64,000 bases of DNA from Sphingomonas sp. LM7 (lineage in GTDB: Bacteria > Pseudomonadota > Alphaproteobacteria > Sphingomonadales > Sphingomonadaceae), in NCBI RefSeq assembly GCF_002002925.1, contig NZ_CP019511.1:1178001-1242000 (forward strand). The letters are read 5' to 3'. The notes under the pieces were generated by a model that saw only the letters and a program-made list of their open reading frames with translations, did not search any database and was not told where the DNA came from. The translations under genes and the position numbers were made by a program. This document shows, piece by piece, positions 41,977 through 51,884 of this stretch (position 1 is its first letter; each line of letters opens with the position of its first letter).

Positions 41977-42428
41977 CACGTTGGCAGATCTTCCCCGCCG
42001 CTGGATCGCTTGCATTTGCGGCGATTGGCCTTTGGCCGGCTTGGGCCACAGGCCAGGCGGTGAAATGGGTCAGCCTGGGGACTACGCGCGACGGCGCCAC
42101 TTTTTATGATCCGGCCGGCGCCGTCCGGAACGGAAAACGCGTTCAGGTTTCCATTCGCGCAGTACCCGAAAGCGACACGCCCATTTCCTTCATCGCGCGC
42201 GTGGAGCTTGATTGCGAACAGCCCAGCCTTGCACTGATTTCGGGCCAGCAATTCGGCGCGGACAATGAAGTGGTCCGATCCCGAACCGTGCCTGCGAACC
42301 AGATCGAGCGCGACCCACTCTTCGAAGGTTCAGAGCATGCGCAACTCTATCGCCTAATTTGTCCCAAGGGGCCGCCGCTACACAAGTTTAAAGGACCTCC
42401 CATCGTGGTTGTTCCCGGCGAAGAGTGA
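41973..42428 (+). CDS. Small secreted hypothetical protein
   Basis: The GTG at 41973 overlaps the transporter stop (GTGA) and gives 151 residues. An N-terminal hydrophobic segment (WQIFPAAGSLAFAAIGLWPAWATG) acts as signal or anchor. WVSLGTTRDGATFYDPAGAVRNGKRVQVSIRAV then resembles the surface-adhesin-E-like beta domain seen in short bacterial proteins. Two cysteines are far apart (ELDCEQ and RLICPK). GC content is lower than in the neighbours. The function is unknown. It converges on the GST gene and abuts its stop. Confidence 0.72.
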   Translation: MTRWQIFPAAGSLAFAAIGLWPAWATGQAVKWVSLGTTRDGATFYDPAGAVRNGKRVQVSIRAVPESDTPISFIARVELDCEQPSLALISGQQFGADNEVVRSRTVPANQIERDPLFEGSEHAQLYRLICPKGPPLHKFKGPPIVVVPGEE

Positions 42429-43052
42429 TCAGGCATAGGCATAGGGACCGCCGGCCGTGAGCGCTGCCTGATATGCGGGTCGGGCATGGATCTTCTGGAG
42501 CCATGCGGCGAGATGGGGGCGGCCTTCGGTGGCGCCGGCCCGGAGCACCGCGGCTTCGAGCGGAAAGCTCATCATCACGTCGGCGGCGGTAAAGTCCTTG
42601 CCGGCGAACCACGGGCGCGCCGCGAGTTCGGCCTCGACATAATCGAGGTGGACATCGACCATCGGCTGAAATTTTTTCTGCGCGACCTTGCCGAGCAGCG
42701 GCACCCGGCTGAGCACCAGCTTGGTGAACAAGGGCGGCATCAGCGAGCCCTCGGCATAATGGAGAAAATGGCGATAGCGCAGCGCGTCGTCGCGGTGCGC
42801 GGGCGCGCCGAGCCGGCCATCGGCCTTCTCGACCAGATATTCGACGATCGCGCCGGTCTCCGCGACCACCGTGCCCTCGTCGTCGATCACCGGCGACTTG
42901 CCGAGCGGATGGATCCGGCGCAGTTCGGGCGGGGCGAGCATCGTCGCTTTGTTCCGCTCATAGCGTTTGATCGTGTGGGGAAGCGCAAGCTCTTCGAGCA
43001 GCCAGATAACGCGCTGCGAGCGCGAATTCTCGAGATGGTGGACGGTGATCAT
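42429..43052 (-). CDS. Glutathione S-transferase
   Basis: This 207-residue protein has a thioredoxin-like N-domain (MITVHHLENSRSQRVIWLLEELALPHTIKRY) with the catalytic Ser in the NSRSQR region. The glutathione site GKSPVIDDEGTVVAETGAIVEYL and a helical C-domain follow. It resembles the beta-like group around GST3/YfcG-type enzymes. The ATG at 43052 gives the usual start. A substrate is not evident. Confidence 0.9.
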   Translation of the reverse strand: MITVHHLENSRSQRVIWLLEELALPHTIKRYERNKATMLAPPELRRIHPLGKSPVIDDEGTVVAETGAIVEYLVEKADGRLGAPAHRDDALRYRHFLHYAEGSLMPPLFTKLVLSRVPLLGKVAQKKFQPMVDVHLDYVEAELAARPWFAGKDFTAADVMMSFPLEAAVLRAGATEGRPHLAAWLQKIHARPAYQAALTAGGPYAYA

Positions 43053-43129
43053 GTTGGATTTGCTTCCCTCAATTTCACGGTTTTCACGGTAAATCGGCAA
43101 TCAAGTTGCGCCCGAACGCAACAAACGGA

Positions 43130-43161
43130 AAGACCCGGCGCAGGGCAATGCGCCGGGTCTT
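43130..43161 (-). terminator. Terminator downstream of recA
   Basis: A perfect 13-bp stem (43130-43142 with 43149-43161) has a 6-base loop. Read on the minus strand it is followed by TCCGTTTGTTG, a T-rich run. It lies about 90 bases after the recA stop. Confidence 0.75.
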
Positions 43162-43252
43162 CCGATGGGAGATGCTCCCGTGACCGCCGCCTGACACGGA
43201 TCATGCCGGCGCGGCCTAACTTGACACGAAGTCGACACTATCGCGCATGCGC

Positions 43253-44323
43253 TCAGATGTCGTCGTCGGGCTCGGGGCCGGCCATCAGCCCCTCGGCGAC
43301 CTGATCGGTCCGCGCGCGGATCGCAGCTTCAAGCCGGTTGCAGAGCTCGGGATTTTCCTTGAGGAAAGTCTTCGAATTCTCACGACCCTGGCCGATGCGG
43401 ATGCTGTCATAGCTGAACCATGCGCCTGACTTTTCGACGATGCCCGCCTTGACGCCGAGATCGAGGATCTCGCCGATCTTGGAGATGCCCTGGCCATACA
43501 TGATGTCGAACTCGACTTGCTTGAACGGCGGTGCGACCTTGTTCTTGACCACCTTGACGCGCGTCGCGTTGCCAATGATCTCGTCGCGGTCCTTGATCTG
43601 GCCAGTACGGCGGATGTCGAGGCGCACCGAGGCGTAGAACTTCAGCGCATTGCCGCCGGTGGTGGTCTCCGGATTGCCGTACATCACGCCGATTTTCATG
43701 CGCAGCTGGTTGATGAAGATCACCATGCAGCGCGAGCGGCTGATCGAGCCGGTGAGCTTGCGCAGCGACTGCGACATCAAGCGAGCCTGCAGGCCGACAT
43801 GGCTGTCGCCCATCTCGCCTTCGATTTCCGCGCGGGGAACCAGCGCGGCGACCGAATCGACCACCAGCACGTCGATCGCGTTCGAGCGGACGAGCGTGTC
43901 GACGATCTCGAGCGCCTGCTCGCCGGTATCGGGCTGCGAGACGATCAGCTCGTCGATATTGACCCCGAGCTTCTTGGCATAGACCGGATCGAGCGCATGC
44001 TCGGCATCGACGAACGCGGCGGTGCCACCGCCCCGCTGTGCCTCTGCGATGACGTGGAGCGCGAGCGTGGTCTTGCCCGAGCTTTCGGGGCCATAGACTT
44101 CGATGACGCGGCCGCGCGGCAGTCCGCCGACGCCGAGCGCGATGTCGAGACCGAGCGAACCGGTCGAGATCGTCTCGACCTGCATCGTCTCCTTCGAACC
44201 TAGGCGCATTGCGCTGCCCTTGCCGAAAGCGCGGTCGATCTGTGCGAGGGCGGCTTCGAGCGCCTTCTGCTTGTCCGTGGATACTGCCATGTTGCCGTCG
44301 ATCACCTTGAGTGAAGCTGCCAT
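43253..44323 (-). CDS. recA: Recombinase RecA
   Basis: This 356-residue protein drives strand exchange and triggers LexA self-cleavage. The Walker A motif GPESSGKT is at 78-85, and Walker B is in [13 protein letters not shown]. The DNA-binding loop L2 region is [21 protein letters not shown]. The C-terminus is acidic (GPEPDDDI). The ATG at 44323 is used; a second Met at position 12 gives the more common length. An exact LexA box sits 79 bases upstream. It is separated from ispE by 151 bases. Confidence 0.98.
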   Translation of the reverse strand: MAASLKVIDGNMAVSTDKQKALEAALAQIDRAFGKGSAMRLGSKETMQVETISTGSLGLDIALGVGGLPRGRVIEVYGPESSGKTTLALHVIAEAQRGGGTAAFVDAEHALDPVYAKKLGVNIDELIVSQPDTGEQALEIVDTLVRSNAIDVLVVDSVAALVPRAEIEGEMGDSHVGLQARLMSQSLRKLTGSISRSRCMVIFINQLRMKIGVMYGNPETTTGGNALKFYASVRLDIRRTGQIKDRDEIIGNATRVKVVKNKVAPPFKQVEFDIMYGQGISKIGEILDLGVKAGIVEKSGAWFSYDSIRIGQGRENSKTFLKENPELCNRLEAAIRARTDQVAEGLMAGPEPDDDI

Positions 44324-44401
44324 TTCGTATCCCCGTCGCTAGAGGGTTTGACCCCGCCGTTCAACTTGTGTTGTGACGCTTGTATCGCGTTTGTTCCTAA
44401 A

Positions 44402-44416
44402 GAACAAGAGGGGAAC
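44402..44416 (-). promoter_or_regulatory. LexA (SOS) box of recA
   Basis: Read on the coding strand the site is GTTCCCCTCTTGTTC, an exact GTTC-N7-GTTC. Next to it lies TTGTTCTTTAGGAAC, whose TTGTTC could be the -35 element, with a GATACA-like -10 further on. This is the expected place for autoregulation of the SOS response. Confidence 0.85.
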
Positions 44417-44474
44417 TTCGCATTCCCGTCGGCACCTTGGCCTGAGGTCCGGGCGTCCGCCGGGATGACTGCAT

Positions 44475-45281
44475 TTAGAGGAGCCGGCTTTCCACGATCC
44501 ACCAGCCCGGCAGCGCGATCCGGGTGGCAGCGCTCCGGCACGCCTCGGCATCCTCGAACAGCGCGAAGCACGTGGCGCCCGAGCCGGACATGCGGGCCAG
44601 CGTGACGCCAGGCTGCGCCGCCAGCGCCGCGAGGACTTCGCCGATCACGGGGGCGATGCCGCGCGCGGGGGCTTCGAGATCGTTGCGGGCTGTCAGCGGA
44701 TCGGCGCCGAGCGGCCCGCGGTCGATGCCGTCCCAGCGGCGGAACACCGCCGCAGTGGAGACGGCAACGCCGGGATTGATGAGCAGCACTGGCGTATCCG
44801 GCATTCCCGCAACCGGCTGGAGCTGCTCGCCCCTGCCCTTGCCCAGCGCAGTCTTGCCGAGCAGGCAGGCGGGCACGTCCGAGCCGAGACCGTCGGCGAT
44901 GGCGAACAGGCGGGAATCATCCAATGCGACATCGTGGAGTCGGGCGAGCGCGCGGAGCGTGGCGGCGGCGTCGGCAGAGCCACCACCGATGCCCGAGGCT
45001 ACGGGCAGGTGCTTCTCCAGCTCAATCGCATGGGCGCCACCGCCGAAAGTTTCGGCAAAGCGCGTCGCAGCGCGCGTGACGAGGTTATTGCCCTCCCCGG
45101 CCAGCGCCGCGGCGAAGGGGCCGGTGAGGCGGAAGTCCGGTGCATCGGCCGGCGTAACGCGGAGCACGTCGCCATAATCGACGAACGCGAACAGCGTTTC
45201 GAGCTCATGATAGCCGTCGGGGCGGCGGGCGCGGACGTGGAGCGCCAGGTTGAGCTTGGCGCGGGCGATTTCGGTGACCAT
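44475..45281 (-). CDS. ispE: 4-diphosphocytidyl-2-C-methyl-D-erythritol kinase
   Basis: This 268-residue GHMP kinase of the MEP isoprenoid pathway has the ATP loop LPVASGIGGGSADAAA (92-107), the N-terminal AKLNLALHVRARRPDGYHEL with its catalytic Lys/Asp region, and the C-terminal MSGSGATCFALF. The ATG overlaps the TGA of the upstream TPR gene by one base. It complements dxr (19994-21151) in the same pathway. Confidence 0.96.
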   Translation of the reverse strand: MVTEIARAKLNLALHVRARRPDGYHELETLFAFVDYGDVLRVTPADAPDFRLTGPFAAALAGEGNNLVTRAATRFAETFGGGAHAIELEKHLPVASGIGGGSADAAATLRALARLHDVALDDSRLFAIADGLGSDVPACLLGKTALGKGRGEQLQPVAGMPDTPVLLINPGVAVSTAAVFRRWDGIDRGPLGADPLTARNDLEAPARGIAPVIGEVLAALAAQPGVTLARMSGSGATCFALFEDAEACRSAATRIALPGWWIVESRLL

Positions 45282-46891
45282 CAATTGGGCTGCGGCTTTA
45301 ATCCGTTGGCGAGCTTGGCTTCGAGCCGGGCGGGCGCGTCGTTTTCGGCGGTGAGCGCCGCCGCGCGCCACGCGTAGCGCGCTTCGTAATGCCGGCCGAG
45401 CCGCCAATAGGCATCGCCAAGGTGCTCGTTGGCGCGCGCCGCGGCGGGATCGCCCTGCACCGCCTGTTCGAGCAGCGGCAGCGCCTTGGCGACATCGCCG
45501 CGTTGATAATAGGCCCAGGCGAGCGAATCGGCGATCTCGGCATCGTCGGGCTTGAGCGTGCTGGCGCGTTCGAGCAGCGCCTGCGCCTCGGCGATGTTCT
45601 CTCCGCGGGCGACCTGAGCATAGCCGAGATATTTGAGCGCGGGCGCCTGATCCGGGCCCAGCGCTACTGCGCGCTGCAGGGCGGGCAGTGCTTCGTCCCA
45701 ACGCCCGGCATGATCGAGCGCCCTGCCCCGCAGATAGTGGAGCAGCCAGCTGCTGTCGCCGCCGTCCCGCGCGATCGCCGCGGCATAGGCATTGGCGGCG
45801 AGATCGAAGCTGCCCTGATCTACGAGCATGTCGCCCCAGGTCTCGCTATCGGCGCTGGTCGCCTGACTGTCACGAGCCAGCTTCTCGGCGAGCAGCAGCG
45901 CCTCGGCCATGCGGTCCGCGCGGCGGAGCGCGGCAACGCGTCCGGCCGCGGCACCGCGCGCGAAGGCGCTGTCCTGGCGGATCTCGGCCAGCGTGGCGAG
46001 CGCGAGATCGTCCGACCCGCCGTGCGACAGCGCCTCGGCGAGGAACAGGCGGGCGCGATCGTCCTGTGGATCGAGCAGCAAGGCGGCGCGGGTGAGCAGT
46101 ACCGAAAGCTGCGCCATATCCTCGTCGGCGATCTCGACGGCGAGTTCGAGGAACATCCGCGACGCACCGAACAGCGCGTCGGGCTTGTCACGCTTGCCGA
46201 GCTGCTTGCGCAGACGTTCGAATTCGGGCCGGTCGCCGGCGAGCAGGCGCCGCGCCTGCTCGCGCGCGCCGGTTTCGCCGAGCAGAATGGCGGCATCTAT
46301 CCGCGCATCGTCGCGATCGTCCGAGGCGAGTTCCGCGGCAAGCGCAGCCATTGCTTCATTGGTGCGCTTCGTCGCGATGAGCAGCAGGATACGGTGCTGC
46401 CGCGTGTAGCGGCGGGCAAGCGCGTCGCCGGGCGCGGCATCGAGCACCGCAACCGCGTCCTCGCCGCGATCGAAGGCGAGCCATGCCTGGAGCGCGGGGA
46501 CGAGGAAATCGAACGGTCCCTTGGCGATCAGATCGGCCGCGCGACCGGCGCCGGCACGGTCGCCGCTGCGCAGCGCCACCGCGAGGGCAAGCAGCGCGGT
46601 ATCGGGCGGCGCCACGCCGGCCTTGACCAATGCAGCCCCGGCGCGGCTGGCAAGGACATAGTCGCCGGCAGCGAGCGCCTGGCGATAGGCACGCAGCGCG
46701 ACGACTTCGTCCTCGGGCGCCGCACGCAAGGCCGCGGCATAGCCCGCAGAGGCGAGATGCGCCGCGCCGGCCGCATCGGCGGCGCGGGCACGGACATAGG
46801 CTGTGGGATCGGGGACGGCCGGAGCCTGGGCGTGCGCGAGTGGCGCCCAGGCGAGCAGTGTCGCTACGCCAAGGCTACATGTTCGGATAAT
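45281..46891 (-). CDS. Exported TPR protein with an unclear start codon
   Basis: The product has a signal-like N-terminus (CSLGVATLLAWAPLAHAQA, cut after AHA). About 500 residues of TPR-type helices follow (e.g. RAAPEDEVVALRAYRQALAAGDYVLASRAG, AQALLERASTLKPDDAEIADSLAWAYYQRGDVAKALPLLEQA). It probably scaffolds proteins in the periplasm; no partner is known. No ATG, GTG or TTG occurs just before the signal peptide. The nearest usable one is more than 100 bases inside the ETF-QO gene (ATG at 47005 or earlier). The coordinate given starts at an ATT (46891). It overlaps the ETF-QO stop and ispE. Confidence 0.8.
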   Translation of the reverse strand: MIRTCSLGVATLLAWAPLAHAQAPAVPDPTAYVRARAADAAGAAHLASAGYAAALRAAPEDEVVALRAYRQALAAGDYVLASRAGAALVKAGVAPPDTALLALAVALRSGDRAGAGRAADLIAKGPFDFLVPALQAWLAFDRGEDAVAVLDAAPGDALARRYTRQHRILLLIATKRTNEAMAALAAELASDDRDDARIDAAILLGETGAREQARRLLAGDRPEFERLRKQLGKRDKPDALFGASRMFLELAVEIADEDMAQLSVLLTRAALLLDPQDDRARLFLAEALSHGGSDDLALATLAEIRQDSAFARGAAAGRVAALRRADRMAEALLLAEKLARDSQATSADSETWGDMLVDQGSFDLAANAYAAAIARDGGDSSWLLHYLRGRALDHAGRWDEALPALQRAVALGPDQAPALKYLGYAQVARGENIAEAQALLERASTLKPDDAEIADSLAWAYYQRGDVAKALPLLEQAVQGDPAAARANEHLGDAYWRLGRHYEARYAWRAAALTAENDAPARLEAKLANGLKPQPN

Positions 46892-48530
46892 TGGGGCCGC
46901 CGCCGCCTTCGGGAACCACCCAGTTGATGTTCTGGGTCGGGTCCTTGATGTCGCAGGTTTTGCAGTGGACGCAATTCTGCGCGTTGATCTGGAACCGCAG
47001 ATCATCGCCTTCTCCAACGACCTCGTATACACCCGCCGGACAGTAACGCTGCGCCGGCTCGGCGTATACCGGGAGATTGTAGCCGATCGGGATATCGGGG
47101 TCCTTGAGGGTCAGATGGACCGGCTGGTCCTCCTCGTGATTGGTGTTCGAGATGAACACCGAGGAGAGACGGTCGAAGGTGAGAACGCCGTCGGGCTTGG
47201 GATATTCGATCGGCGTGGCTGCGCTGGCATGCAGCAGGCTCTCGTGATCGGGGTGGTGCTTCATCGTGAACGGCCAGCGCAGGCCGATCAGTTCCATCCA
47301 CATCGCCGCGCCGGCAAAGAGCGTGCCCCAGGTGTCGCCGAACTTCTTGACGAGCGGGGCTACGTTGCGGACGCCGCGCAGTTCCTTCTCGACCCAGCTG
47401 GTCTTGTACGCCTCCGGGTACGCGGCGAGTTCGTCGCTGGTGCGGCCGGCCTGGACCGCGGCGAAGGCGGCCTCAGCGGCCATCATCCCCGACTTCATCG
47501 AGGTGTGGGTGCCCTTGATCCGGGGCACGTTGAGGAATCCAGCGCTGTCGCCGATGATCGCCGCGCCGGGCATCACCAGCTTGGGGACCGCCTGCCAGCC
47601 GCCGTCGCTGATCGCTCGGGCGCCATAGGAGACGCGCTTGGCGCCTTTCAGGATCCTGGCGATTTCTGGATGGGTTTTCCAGCGCTGCATCTCGTGGAAG
47701 GGCGACAGATAGGGGTTCTTGTAGTTGAGCCAGACGACGAAACCCAAGGCGACCTGCCCGTCGGCCTGATGATAGAGGAAGCCGCCGCCATTGGATTCGC
47801 CTTCCTTGAGCGGCCAGCCCTGGGTGTGGATCACCTTGCCCGGAACGTGCTTCGCGGGGTCGATATCCCACAATTCCTTGATGCCGATGCCGTAGATTTG
47901 CGGCTGGGCATCGCCGCACAGATCAAACTGACGCTGGAGCTGCTTGGTGAGGTGGCCGCGGACGCCTTCGCCGAAGAAGGTGTATTTGGCGTGGAGCTCA
48001 AGGCCGGGCTGATAATCGGGCTTGTGGGTGCCGTCGCGGCCGACGCCCATGTCGCCGGTGGCAACGCCCTTCACGCTGCCGTCGTCATTGTAGAGGATCT
48101 CGGCGGCGGCGAAGCCGGGGAAGATCTCGACGCCGAGCTCCTCGGCCTTGCCCGCGAGCCAGCGGCAGAGATTGCCGAGCGATCCGGTATAGGTGCCCTT
48201 GTTGTGGAGATAGGGCGGCGTGAGGAATTCGGGGAAGCTCGACTTGCCCTTTTCGCTGAGGATCCAGTGGTGGTTCTCGGTCACCGGGGTGCGGGCGAGC
48301 GGGCAATCCTGGTCACGCCAATCGGGCAGCAGTTCGTTGAGCGCACGCGGATCGACTACTGCGCCCGAAAGGATATGCGCGCCGACTTCGGAGCCCTTTT
48401 CGAGAATGCACACCGAAAGCTCGCTTCCGGCTTCGGCCGCAAGCTGCTTGAGCCGGATCGCCGCGGCGAGGCCTGACGGGCCCGCGCCGACGATCACGAC
48501 GTCATAGGGCATCGACTCTCGTTCACTCAT
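46875..48530 (-). CDS. Electron transfer flavoprotein-ubiquinone oxidoreductase
   Basis: This 551-residue monotopic membrane flavoprotein passes electrons from ETF, reduced by acyl-CoA and other dehydrogenases, to ubiquinone. The FAD site is YDVVIVGAGPSGLAAAIRLKQL. The ubiquinone-side regions contain GEGVRGHLTKQL. The C-terminal 4Fe-4S cluster uses the cysteines in RYCPAGVYEV and NCVHCKTCDIKDP. The ATG at 48530 follows AGAGG; upstream extension to 48830 is not coding. Confidence 0.96.
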   Translation of the reverse strand: MSERESMPYDVVIVGAGPSGLAAAIRLKQLAAEAGSELSVCILEKGSEVGAHILSGAVVDPRALNELLPDWRDQDCPLARTPVTENHHWILSEKGKSSFPEFLTPPYLHNKGTYTGSLGNLCRWLAGKAEELGVEIFPGFAAAEILYNDDGSVKGVATGDMGVGRDGTHKPDYQPGLELHAKYTFFGEGVRGHLTKQLQRQFDLCGDAQPQIYGIGIKELWDIDPAKHVPGKVIHTQGWPLKEGESNGGGFLYHQADGQVALGFVVWLNYKNPYLSPFHEMQRWKTHPEIARILKGAKRVSYGARAISDGGWQAVPKLVMPGAAIIGDSAGFLNVPRIKGTHTSMKSGMMAAEAAFAAVQAGRTSDELAAYPEAYKTSWVEKELRGVRNVAPLVKKFGDTWGTLFAGAAMWMELIGLRWPFTMKHHPDHESLLHASAATPIEYPKPDGVLTFDRLSSVFISNTNHEEDQPVHLTLKDPDIPIGYNLPVYAEPAQRYCPAGVYEVVGEGDDLRFQINAQNCVHCKTCDIKDPTQNINWVVPEGGGGPNYPNM

Positions 48531-48661
48531 CCTCTTAATCCTTGGCCGAATCTGTCCTAAGGACGCCACGCCGCGCCTGTCGTCGCGTGTGCGGGGCGTC
48601 CTGTCCTCTCCGGGATGGAGGCAGATTGACCGCGCCGTCAACTGGGATTCAAAGATACGGT

Positions 48662-49387
48662 ATGGGAGGGGAACCAGTTCAGGATTGGCAGAAGCTGGCC
48701 GCGAGCGCGCTCGAATGGTGGCGCGACGCAGGCGTCGACATGCTTGTCGAGGATGACGCGCGCGACTGGCTGGCACGGACGCCGCCGCCTGCCGCCCCCG
48801 AAACGGTCGGGGAAGTCGTAGCGGCGACACCGGTCGAGACGCTGCCCGATACGATCGAGGCCTTCCTGGCCTGGCGAACCGGCGAGGCTGCGCCCGAGGC
48901 GGAGTGGCATACGCCGCGCTTCGTACCGACCGGTCCGATCGATGCCGAATGGGTGGTCGTCACCGACGTTCCCGAAGCCGAGGATTCGGACCGGCTGCTG
49001 TCGGGACCGGCCGGGCGGCTGCTCGACAAGATGCTCGCGGCGGTCGGCCAGAGCCGCGAATCGGTGCATGTCGTGCCGATCGCATTCGCACGGCCGCTGA
49101 CGGGACGGATCAGTCCCGACGACGAGGCACGCCTGATCGAACTGGCGCGGCACCATCTCGACCTGCTCCAGCCCAAGATGCTGTTTTTGCTCGGCCAATC
49201 GGCGAGCCGTGTGCTGGACGCGACGGATGGCTGGCCGCCGAACGATGGTTTACGCCAAATTAACCAGTTCGGCACGATGACGCGGGCGGCCGTGAGCTAT
49301 CACCCGCGCTGGCTCCTGGAGCGGCCGGCGGTGAAGCGCGAAGCCTGGAAGCACCTACTGCTGTTGAGCCGGGGACCCACCGAGTGA
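48662..49387 (+). CDS. Uracil-DNA glycosylase-superfamily protein with degenerate active-site motifs
   Basis: The ATG at 48662 gives 241 residues. The C-terminal 150 residues follow the family 4 UDG plan: GPAGRLLDKMLAAVG, LLQPKMLFLLGQSASRVL and SYHPRWLLERPAVKREAWKHLLLL. The usual first motif (GEAPGxxED type) is replaced by VVTDVPEAEDSDR, and the four cysteines of the iron-sulphur cluster are missing. The N-terminal 80 residues are Trp- and Ala-rich and not conserved. It may bind DNA without cutting uracil, or have changed specificity. Its stop overlaps the GTG of the transglycosylase gene. Confidence 0.8.
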   Translation: MGGEPVQDWQKLAASALEWWRDAGVDMLVEDDARDWLARTPPPAAPETVGEVVAATPVETLPDTIEAFLAWRTGEAAPEAEWHTPRFVPTGPIDAEWVVVTDVPEAEDSDRLLSGPAGRLLDKMLAAVGQSRESVHVVPIAFARPLTGRISPDDEARLIELARHHLDLLQPKMLFLLGQSASRVLDATDGWPPNDGLRQINQFGTMTRAAVSYHPRWLLERPAVKREAWKHLLLLSRGPTE

Positions 49388-51180
49388 TCAAGCGTACCAT
49401 CCTAGCAGCGGCGCTGCTCGCATTGCCCGTAGCGGCGCATGCCGACGACGATACTGCCGACAACCGCCCCGCTTCCGCCGCGGCAGTACGCGATGGCGAC
49501 GGGGTTCCCGACCAGCTCGATTCCGAACAGCGAAGCGGATACCGCAAGGTGTTCGCGGCGATCCGCGCACAGCAATGGAGCGACGCGCAGCTTCAGCTCG
49601 ATTCGATGAAGCCGGGCCCGCTCCACGCGATCGCGCGCGCCCAGCTCTACACCGCCGCGAAGAGCCCCAAGGTCGATCTAGCGCCGATCATGGCGCTGCT
49701 GTCCGAAGCGCCCGACCTGCCCCAGGCCGAACAGCTGGTGCGCATGGCCAAGGCACGCGGCGCGCTCGACACGCCGTCGCTCCCCGCCGCCCAGCGGCTG
49801 ATCTGGTTCGATGCCGCGCCGGTCCGCCAGCGCGCGCGCTCTATCAAGAGCGATACCGCGGCGATTTCGGTCGCGATCGAGATCCAGCCGTTCGTAAAGG
49901 CCGATGACGGCGTCGCAGCCGAAGCCGTGATCGCCAAGTTCGCTGCCGACCTCACGCCCGACTCGCTGACCGAATGGCAGCAGAAGGTCGCATGGATCTA
50001 TTATGTCTCCGGCGACGACATCAATGCGCGGCGCATGGCCGAAAAGGCACAGCTGGGCACCGGTAGCTGGGTCGGTCAGGCCGATTGGGTCGCCGGCCTC
50101 GCCACCTGGCGGCAAGGCGACTGCCACGCCTCGGCGGACTCGTTCGAACGCGTCGCCACTCGCGCCACCGACACCGAACTCCGCTCGGCCGGCTTCTATT
50201 GGGCTTCGCGCGCCGACATGGCGTGCGGCCGGCCCGAAAAGGTCAGCACGCGCCTGAAGGCCGCGGCACAGTTCGGCGAGACCTATTACGGACTGCTCGC
50301 CCGGGCCGCACTCGGCATTCAGGACAAGCCCGGCAAGGGCGAGCGCTTCGTCGCCGAGGATTGGCGCGCGCTGGAACGCCGCCCCAATGTCCGCGTCGCC
50401 GCGGCGCTGACCGAAATCGGCGAGGACGGCCTGGCCAATGAAGTGCTGCGCCATCAGGCCAGGTTCTGCACGCCGGGCGACCATGCCGCGCTCAGCCGCC
50501 TGGCCGGGCGGCTCAACCTTGCCGCCACCCAGCTCTGGCTCTCGCATAACGGCCCGGCCGGCGCGAAGCCGCTGGTGCAGGCCCGCTACCCCTCGCCCAA
50601 CTGGACGCCCGCGGGCGGCTGGCGCGTCGACAAGGCGCTGGTGTTCGCGCACACGTTGCAGGAATCGCGCTTCAACGCCGAAGTCCGTAGCGCCGCGGGC
50701 GCGATGGGGCTGATGCAGGTCAAGACCGGCGCGGCGATCGACGTGGGCCGCCGCCAGGGCGTGACCTATGCCGCCAGCGACCTGACCAAGCCTTCGGTCA
50801 ACATGGAGATCGGCCAGTCCTATCTCGAGCAGCTGCGCGACCAGCCCTTCACCGGCGGACTGCTGCCCAAGGTGATCGCCGCGTACAATGCCGGGCCTAC
50901 TCCGGTGACGGCGTGGAACAGCCTTTCGAAGGACAATGGCGATCCGCTGCTCTATATCGAGAGCATCCCCTATTGGGAGACGCGCGGATACGTGATGACC
51001 GTGCTACGCAACTACTGGATGTACGAGAACCAGGAAGGCCGCGCATCGGCAAGCCGATCGGCGCTGACCCAGGGGCTGTGGCCGAAATTCCCCGGCCTGC
51101 CCGGCGCCAAGGCCGTGAAGGTCACTGCGCGCATTGCCCCCAAGCTTCCCGCAGCGACTCAGGTTGCCGGTGGCAATTGA
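49384..51180 (+). CDS. Soluble lytic murein transglycosylase (Slt type)
   Basis: This 598-residue periplasmic enzyme cleaves peptidoglycan to 1,6-anhydro products. A signal peptide ([19 protein letters not shown]) is followed by a long superhelical alpha domain. The catalytic SLT domain begins near residue 415, with the catalytic Glu at about 427 ([23 protein letters not shown]) and the later AYNAGPTPV. It starts at a GTG overlapping the UDG-like gene and ends inside the next gene's start region. Confidence 0.93.
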   Translation: MIKRTILAAALLALPVAAHADDDTADNRPASAAAVRDGDGVPDQLDSEQRSGYRKVFAAIRAQQWSDAQLQLDSMKPGPLHAIARAQLYTAAKSPKVDLAPIMALLSEAPDLPQAEQLVRMAKARGALDTPSLPAAQRLIWFDAAPVRQRARSIKSDTAAISVAIEIQPFVKADDGVAAEAVIAKFAADLTPDSLTEWQQKVAWIYYVSGDDINARRMAEKAQLGTGSWVGQADWVAGLATWRQGDCHASADSFERVATRATDTELRSAGFYWASRADMACGRPEKVSTRLKAAAQFGETYYGLLARAALGIQDKPGKGERFVAEDWRALERRPNVRVAAALTEIGEDGLANEVLRHQARFCTPGDHAALSRLAGRLNLAATQLWLSHNGPAGAKPLVQARYPSPNWTPAGGWRVDKALVFAHTLQESRFNAEVRSAAGAMGLMQVKTGAAIDVGRRQGVTYAASDLTKPSVNMEIGQSYLEQLRDQPFTGGLLPKVIAAYNAGPTPVTAWNSLSKDNGDPLLYIESIPYWETRGYVMTVLRNYWMYENQEGRASASRSALTQGLWPKFPGLPGAKAVKVTARIAPKLPAATQVAGGN

Positions 51181-51697
51181 CGAGACCATGGCGTTCCGGC
51201 CGGTCCGGATCGCGGTGCTTACCGTTTCCGACACGCGAACCCTGGCGGATGACCGATCGGGCGATCGGCTCGTCGAACGGCTGACGGGCGCGGGACATGA
51301 ACTCGCCGATCGGGGCATCGTGCGCGACGATGTCGAGACGATCGTCAGCCGGCTGCATAGTTGGATCGACGACCCGCAGATCGACGTGATCCTCACCACC
51401 GGCGGCACCGGCGTTACCGGGCGCGACATTACGCCCGAGGCGCTGGCGCGGGTGTGGGACAAGGAAATCCCGGGGTTCGGCGAGCTGTTCCGCTGGCTGA
51501 GCTATCAGACCATCGGCACCTCGACGATCCAGTCGCGGGCGACCGCGGGGGTTGCGCGGGGGACCTATATCTTCGCGCTGCCGGGTTCGACCGGGGCGGT
51601 CACCGATGCGTGGGACGGGATCCTCGCGACCCAGCTCGATATTCGCCACAAGCCGTGCAACTTCGTCGAGCTGATGCCGCGGTTGCTGGAGCGGTAG
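51170..51697 (+). CDS. moaB: Molybdenum cofactor biosynthesis protein MoaB
   Basis: This 175-residue MogA/MoaB-fold protein adenylates molybdopterin. Typical blocks are [41 protein letters not shown] and [18 protein letters not shown]. The GTG at 51170 gives the common start (A-I-D-E-T), overlapping the slt stop by eleven bases; the ATG at 51188 is the alternative. Confidence 0.93.
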   Translation: MAIDETMAFRPVRIAVLTVSDTRTLADDRSGDRLVERLTGAGHELADRGIVRDDVETIVSRLHSWIDDPQIDVILTTGGTGVTGRDITPEALARVWDKEIPGFGELFRWLSYQTIGTSTIQSRATAGVARGTYIFALPGSTGAVTDAWDGILATQLDIRHKPCNFVELMPRLLER

Positions 51698-51728
51698 CTC
51701 TCCAAAGGCAGGCTCTGCCGATACTGCC

Positions 51729-51805
51729 GTTCCCGGCGAAGGCCGGGGCTCAGTTTCAACGAACCCAGCGAGGTTCGGCCAACCTCTCGGCCTCCGCCGG
51801 GGAAC
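51729..51805. repeat. Intergenic inverted repeat, TTCCCGGCG type
   Basis: GTTCCCGGCGAAGGCC at 51729-51744 is mirrored imperfectly by GGCCTCCGCCGGGGAAC at 51789-51805. It lies between the convergent moaB and YbjN-type genes and resembles the dispersed GTCATCCCGGCG elements of sphingomonads. Confidence 0.6.
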
Positions 51806-51884
51806 AGGGCGGGTTTCGATATAGGCTGAGCGCGAGCGATAAGGCGTCTATTCCTCCCCCGCTTCGCAAGGGAGGATTTGACGT

